Below are positions 30,999 to 34,556 of a DNA stretch of 34,556 bases, piece after piece. The DNA comes from Rhodospirillaceae bacterium (GTDB lineage Bacteria > Pseudomonadota > Alphaproteobacteria > Rhodospirillales > UBA2165). How positions within the stretch are numbered: the first letter of the stretch is position 1; each line of letters begins with the position of its first letter. The notes under the pieces are model-generated. The model saw nothing but the letters and a program-made list of their open reading frames with translations. It was not told where the DNA came from and did not search any database. Position numbers and translations under genes: made by a program. The stretch is taken from positions 1 through 34,556 of the forward strand of contig JABHAA010000096.1 in the NCBI GenBank assembly GCA_018674495.1. Reading direction: 5' to 3'.

Positions 30999-32252
30999 TC
31001 AAGCTTCGGCGTAGAGGTGGGAAACCAATGCTTCGGCTTCCAGCCTGCCGGACCGGATCAACTCGCCGCGCGCTCGGGATTTCCATTCTTCGCGCATCAT
31101 GAAACCGCCGTTTTCGCGGCAGGTCTTCTCAACCGAGGCCATCAATTGCGCGTCGCTCATATCGAATACCAGGGGCCAGGCTAGGGGCGCCGGAATATAC
31201 CATTCGCTCTCATAGGAAATTTCCAGGGTGTTGCCTTCCGGATCATCGCAATAGAGCGAAAAGGAGTTGCCGTGATGTACGGCGCGGAAATCGCTCACCC
31301 GCTCATCGGCGAGGGCGAAATCCTTGAACAGGCGCAAATCGGCTAAAGATTCCACCCGGAAGGTGATCTGATTGACGCTGGACGGTACATCATCGCCGCG
31401 CCCGGCGCGCAGGACTATCTGCGCGATCTGTTCCGGATCGCGGGTCAACCAGGCGTAATCGGAGGCCGGCGTGGCGCCAATGGCATCCATGCGTCCCCGC
31501 CCGGTAACCGCATAGCCGAGGCCATCGGTATAAAATTTCACCATGGCGTCCAGATCGGTGACATCCATGCCCACCTGATGCATGGCGATTTCCGGGAACG
31601 GCGATGCCGGCGGAGCGCCGCCAACTTCGGAGCGGAAGACGCTCGCTTCGCCATCGCTGGGATAGATGGGATCGACCTTCGGCGTTGCCTGGGAGGCGAT
31701 AGCCCCCGATGTGGACAGTTCCGTCTCGATCCGGCTGCGCCATTGATTGCGCGGCAGGAATCCGTTTTCGGCCCGGCAGCGTGCTTCGGTGGCGGCGGTA
31801 ATGTCTGCGTCCGTCCCATCAAGATCGAGCGGCCAGTTGATCCCCGGCGGCACGAACCAGCCGGTCTCGGCGGAGACCGATATGCGGTTGCCGTTGGGGT
31901 CCAGAAAATACAGGGTCCAGGCGCTGCCGTGGTCGGCCATTGCGATATCGCTGACGCCGTCTTCGGCTTCCACCAACGCCTTGATGCGGCGCAACTCCGC
32001 CAGCCCCGTGGTCAGGAAGCCGATCTGATTGACCGTCGAGGGGATGCCCGCCTCGCGCCCGCCGGCAACCACAAGCTGGTGATGCTCGAACGGGCGCCGG
32101 GTCATGAAGCGCATTTTCATGCCTGGCCGGGGCTCGCCCTGATCGGAGACCGCGAAGCCGAGAACATTGGTGTAAAAATCGGTCAGTAGTTCGGCATCCT
32201 GGCAATAGATGCCGAAATGGCTGAACACCAATTTAGGGGCAGGTGCGGTCAT
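30999..32252 (-). CDS. Tandem VOC-superfamily protein (two fused dioxygenase-like modules)
   Basis: The 417-residue protein is a duplication. Each half is a VOC unit plus a helical tail: half one about 8-200, half two about 222-417. The halves align in SHFGIYCQDAEL/HQVGMDVTDLDAM, VNQIGFLTTGLAELRRIK/VNQITFRVESLADLRLFK, DPNGNRISVSAETGW/DPEGNTLEISYESEW, and in the tails NGFLPRNQWRSRIETEL/GGFMMREEWKSRARGEL. In both halves the second metal ligand normally found in the middle motif (NHI) is Gln (NQI). The His of the first motif is kept in both, and a Glu is available near the end. It may bind metal differently from extradiol dioxygenases, or act as a glyoxalase-like enzyme. The ATG overlaps the TauD-type stop by ATGA. 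Confidence 0.85.
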   Translation of the reverse strand: MTAPAPKLVFSHFGIYCQDAELLTDFYTNVLGFAVSDQGEPRPGMKMRFMTRRPFEHHQLVVAGGREAGIPSTVNQIGFLTTGLAELRRIKALVEAEDGVSDIAMADHGSAWTLYFLDPNGNRISVSAETGWFVPPGINWPLDLDGTDADITAATEARCRAENGFLPRNQWRSRIETELSTSGAIASQATPKVDPIYPSDGEASVFRSEVGGAPPASPFPEIAMHQVGMDVTDLDAMVKFYTDGLGYAVTGRGRMDAIGATPASDYAWLTRDPEQIAQIVLRAGRGDDVPSSVNQITFRVESLADLRLFKDFALADERVSDFRAVHHGNSFSLYCDDPEGNTLEISYESEWYIPAPLAWPLVFDMSDAQLMASVEKTCRENGGFMMREEWKSRARGELIRSGRLEAEALVSHLYAEA

Positions 32253-33136
32253 GCAGCCCGCGCGCGGGCATATTCATCGACGGGCAATCCGCCCTCGGAC
32301 GTCGGGCCCGAGCCTTCCGTGGTGGAGCGGCGCACGTCGCGGGCTTCGCTTTCCTCGTCCCACGGCCGGCCCCGGTGCAGGCAGCGCCGGTTGTCCCAGA
32401 TGACCAGCTCGCCTACCGTCCATTCGTGGGTGTAGACGAACTGCTCCTGGGTCGAATGGGCCACCAGCTCGTTAATCAACGCCTCGCCGGCTGCGTCATC
32501 CAGCCCGCTGATGCCGGTCACTTGCGAGCCCACATACAGGGCGCGCTTGCCGGTTTCCTCGTGGATGCGGGCTACCGGATGTTCGATTGGCGGCCAGCGC
32601 TTGCGGTCTTCTTCGGTCAAATTATGGCCGGTCTTGGCGCGGGATTTCTGTAAATCATTGATCGCCACCAAGTCCTGCAAGTCCGCCTGGCGCGTAGGCG
32701 GCAACGCTTCCCACGCGGCGCGTGTGTCGGCCCATTGGGTCGCGCCGCCTTCATCCGGCATCGCGACGGCGCGCAGGAACGACAGCGCCGAGGGAACCTT
32801 AAAAAACTGGCTGTCTGAATGCCATTGCTGGTTGGCGCGCAAAAAACTGGCCTGGGCGGTGGTGGGGTCGCGAAAATTGCCCTCCAGGTCCACATTACCG
32901 AGGGCGGCAATGTGATCCACATCGCTTCGGAGGTTAAATTCAACGGTTCCGAAATGGGCGGTGAAGTCTTCTTGTTGATCATCGCTAAGATGTGCGTCCC
33001 GGAACAACAAAACTCCATGGTCCCGTTGCGCCTGTCGGATCGTGTCTACTGTTTCGGCGTCCAGCGGCTTGGCAATATCCACATTGCGCACTTCGGCGAA
33101 AAAACTATTTCCTAGGCGTTCTATTTCAATGCTCAT
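32249..33136 (-). CDS. TauD/TfdA-family alpha-ketoglutarate-dependent dioxygenase
   Basis: The 295-residue protein has the Fe(II) facial triad His106-x-Asp108 (WHSDSQF) and His254 (RCLHRGRPWD), and the alpha-ketoglutarate-binding arginines after it (RDVRRSTTEG, Arg270 region). These enzymes hydroxylate an unactivated carbon, often releasing sulfite (taurine) or a phenol (2,4-D). GGGAGG precedes the ATG at 5-base spacing. It follows the flavoprotein gene by 43 bases and overlaps the tandem VOC gene. With a TauE/SafE gene at the operon end, a sulfonate substrate is plausible. The family is sure; taurine itself is not shown. Confidence 0.92.
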   Translation of the reverse strand: MSIEIERLGNSFFAEVRNVDIAKPLDAETVDTIRQAQRDHGVLLFRDAHLSDDQQEDFTAHFGTVEFNLRSDVDHIAALGNVDLEGNFRDPTTAQASFLRANQQWHSDSQFFKVPSALSFLRAVAMPDEGGATQWADTRAAWEALPPTRQADLQDLVAINDLQKSRAKTGHNLTEEDRKRWPPIEHPVARIHEETGKRALYVGSQVTGISGLDDAAGEALINELVAHSTQEQFVYTHEWTVGELVIWDNRRCLHRGRPWDEESEARDVRRSTTEGSGPTSEGGLPVDEYARARAA

Positions 33137-33179
33137 GACGGCCTCCCATCATCCAGTCTATTTCACCACCCCACACGCG

Positions 33180-34556
33180 TCAATTTTTGGACGCATGATC
33201 GGCGGCGATCAGCCCAAAGGCAAAGGCTTTGATCAGGCCGCCGACATAACCCACATTGGGCCCGCCTTCGAGCCCGCCGGTGCTTGATCCCGCCGCATAC
33301 AGCCCGCCTATCACATTGCCGTCCGGTTTGAGGACGCGGCAATGGGCGTCGATATCGATACCGCCCATGGTGTTGGTAAGCCCGGCGCAAATGTGGATGG
33401 CGGAATAAGGCCCGTCGCCGAGCCCAAAGGCCTGATGGCGGCCCTCGCCGCGTACCGGGACCAACGCCGCCAATTGGTCGCCCGTAAAGGCGTCGTTGTA
33501 AGCGCTTATCGTGGCCTTCAAGGCATCGGCGGGCACACCGATGGCAGCGGCCAGGCCGTCCGCATCCGGCGCTTCGATGAGTGTGCCGCCATGATCGAGC
33601 AACAATGGATTGGGCGGTGCGGTGCCGCTGGCGCCCACTTCGTCCCAGATTCCTGGGCTCATGATCACCGTCGCCGACAACGGATCATCCAGCTTGGCGA
33701 CCGCGTTGGCCAGGTACACCCCGCCCCGGCTTTCATCGACGAAGCGTTTGCCATCGCCGTCCACCATTACCCCGGCGACGGCGACGACGTCCATATTCGG
33801 ATAGGGCCAGAGGGCGTCGTTATGCATCGCCGCCACCGCCAACAGATGGCCGTAGAAATCGCCGAGCGCAGTTAGCGCGGCGCCGGCCTCGGCGGCCATG
33901 CGGATGCCGTCGCCGGTGGCCGATGATGTTGCCCGCAGGCGCACCCGGTCCGGTGCATCGGTGATGCTGCCGTTGACCATTTCCGGGTTGGCCTGAAAAC
34001 CGCCATCGGCGATGACCACCGCGGCGGCTGATATTTCCCGCTCCGCGCCGCCTTCGACTACCCTGACACCGGTGCATTGGCCGCCGGTCATCACAAGCCC
34101 GGTTACCTCGGCGCCGCGCCGGACGCTGCCGCCACACTTGATCAGATGGGCTTCGAGAGCTCTGAGCGTGTAATCGCCGCCGCGCCCTTCCCAATCGAGG
34201 CCGGCGCGCATACGCCGGGGCGGCGCCAAGACCAGATGCTGGCGCAAATTGACATAGCCGATGCCTTTGGCGACGAACTTGACGCCGATGGCGCGCAGCC
34301 ATTCCACCGTCGGCCCGGCATTTTCGGCGATGGCGCGCGATAATTCCGGCTTGGCGTAACCGGCGGTCTCTTTTTCGATGGCCGCCGCCAATTCGTCGGC
34401 GGAAATGCGCACATCGTTGGAAGCGACGTGAAAGACGCCTGAGGTAATGCGCGAATTGCAGAGATAGCGGTCATCGGTATCCCGCTCCAACACCAGCGCC
34501 TTCAATCCTTGATCGGCGGCGCGGGCGGCGGCGGTCAGCCCGGCGAAGCCGCCGCC
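33180..34556 (-). CDS. FAD-binding flavoprotein (fumarate reductase/3-ketosteroid dehydrogenase-like), 5'-partial
   Basis: The frame is open to the right edge of the window; about 458 residues are visible, starting inside the FAD-binding Rossmann motif (GGGFAGLTAAARAADQG), so only some ten N-terminal residues are missing. Family landmarks are YTLRALEAHLIKCGGSVRRG, AAAVVIADGGFQANPEM, ATGDGIRMAAEAGAAL, GKRFVDES and the C-terminal TMGGIDIDAHCRVL, then GLYAAGSSTGGLEGGPNVGY. This is the fumarate reductase/succinate dehydrogenase flavoprotein superfamily, which includes 3-ketosteroid and tricarballylate dehydrogenases; they desaturate or reduce a C-C bond. It is the first visible gene of the operon leading to TauE. 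Substrate unknown. Confidence 0.88.
   Translation of the reverse strand, partial: GGGFAGLTAAARAADQGLKALVLERDTDDRYLCNSRITSGVFHVASNDVRISADELAAAIEKETAGYAKPELSRAIAENAGPTVEWLRAIGVKFVAKGIGYVNLRQHLVLAPPRRMRAGLDWEGRGGDYTLRALEAHLIKCGGSVRRGAEVTGLVMTGGQCTGVRVVEGGAEREISAAAVVIADGGFQANPEMVNGSITDAPDRVRLRATSSATGDGIRMAAEAGAALTALGDFYGHLLAVAAMHNDALWPYPNMDVVAVAGVMVDGDGKRFVDESRGGVYLANAVAKLDDPLSATVIMSPGIWDEVGASGTAPPNPLLLDHGGTLIEAPDADGLAAAIGVPADALKATISAYNDAFTGDQLAALVPVRGEGRHQAFGLGDGPYSAIHICAGLTNTMGGIDIDAHCRVLKPDGNVIGGLYAAGSSTGGLEGGPNVGYVGGLIKAFAFGLIAADHASKN

Noticed and set aside
1..34556. CRISPR arrays, tRNA/rRNA genes, transposases, integrases, phage genes or a genomic-island boundary.
   Set aside because: No regularly spaced repeats, tRNA-like cloverleaf, transposase/integrase motif or terminal repeats were seen on either strand.

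Overview
The window is a gene-dense, GC-rich chromosomal stretch from a bacterium, most likely a free-living, possibly marine alphaproteobacterium. That placement is an inference from base composition, clear Shine-Dalgarno sites, tight ATGA gene overlaps, and the mix of aromatic catabolism genes, TauE/SafE exporters and glycine-betaine synthesis. No rRNA, tRNA, CRISPR array, insertion sequence or phage gene was seen. A TauE/SafE gene is cut by the left edge and a flavoprotein gene by the right edge.

Layout. 1-756: tail of a TauE/SafE exporter and an N-terminally truncated alpha/beta hydrolase. 790-5076: an exported redox operon of a secreted beta-propeller, a two-fold duplicated cytochrome c/cupredoxin-like protein and a CcdA/DsbD-type membrane protein, with an intrinsic terminator inside it. 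5091-9929 (minus): a bicupin ring-cleavage dioxygenase, an orphan molybdenum hydroxylase large subunit and a triple RidA fusion. This operon is divergent from 10099-12993 (plus): an IclR regulator, a NodB/PuuE-type deacetylase and an amidase. 13012-14647 (minus): the two methyltransferases that make glycine betaine from glycine, preceded by about 400 bases of palindrome-rich non-coding DNA.

15046-19636: FAD aromatic hydroxylase plus small cupin (minus), an alpha/beta hydrolase with a Cys nucleophile (plus), and an HpaB-type flavin monooxygenase plus VOC extradiol dioxygenase (minus), with a 12-bp-arm inverted repeat upstream. 19947-28377: membrane-anchored subtilase, CBS-domain protein, alpha/beta hydrolase, threonine synthase, MFS transporter, LigB-type dioxygenase, an unknown membrane protein with a pilin-like tail, and an EamA transporter. 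28378-34556 (minus): a compact operon of flavoprotein, TauD/TfdA dioxygenase, tandem VOC protein, FAH-family hydrolase, SDR and TauE/SafE exporter.

Taken together, the window reads as a catabolic island with at least three separate oxygenase/hydrolase sets, probably for phenolic, N-heteroaromatic or sulfonated compounds, interleaved with a few housekeeping genes. The substrates cannot be read from sequence. The strongest candidates for something undescribed are the propeller/cytochrome-cupredoxin/CcdA operon, the triple RidA protein in the IclR-linked locus, and the TauD-VOC-FAH-SDR-TauE operon.
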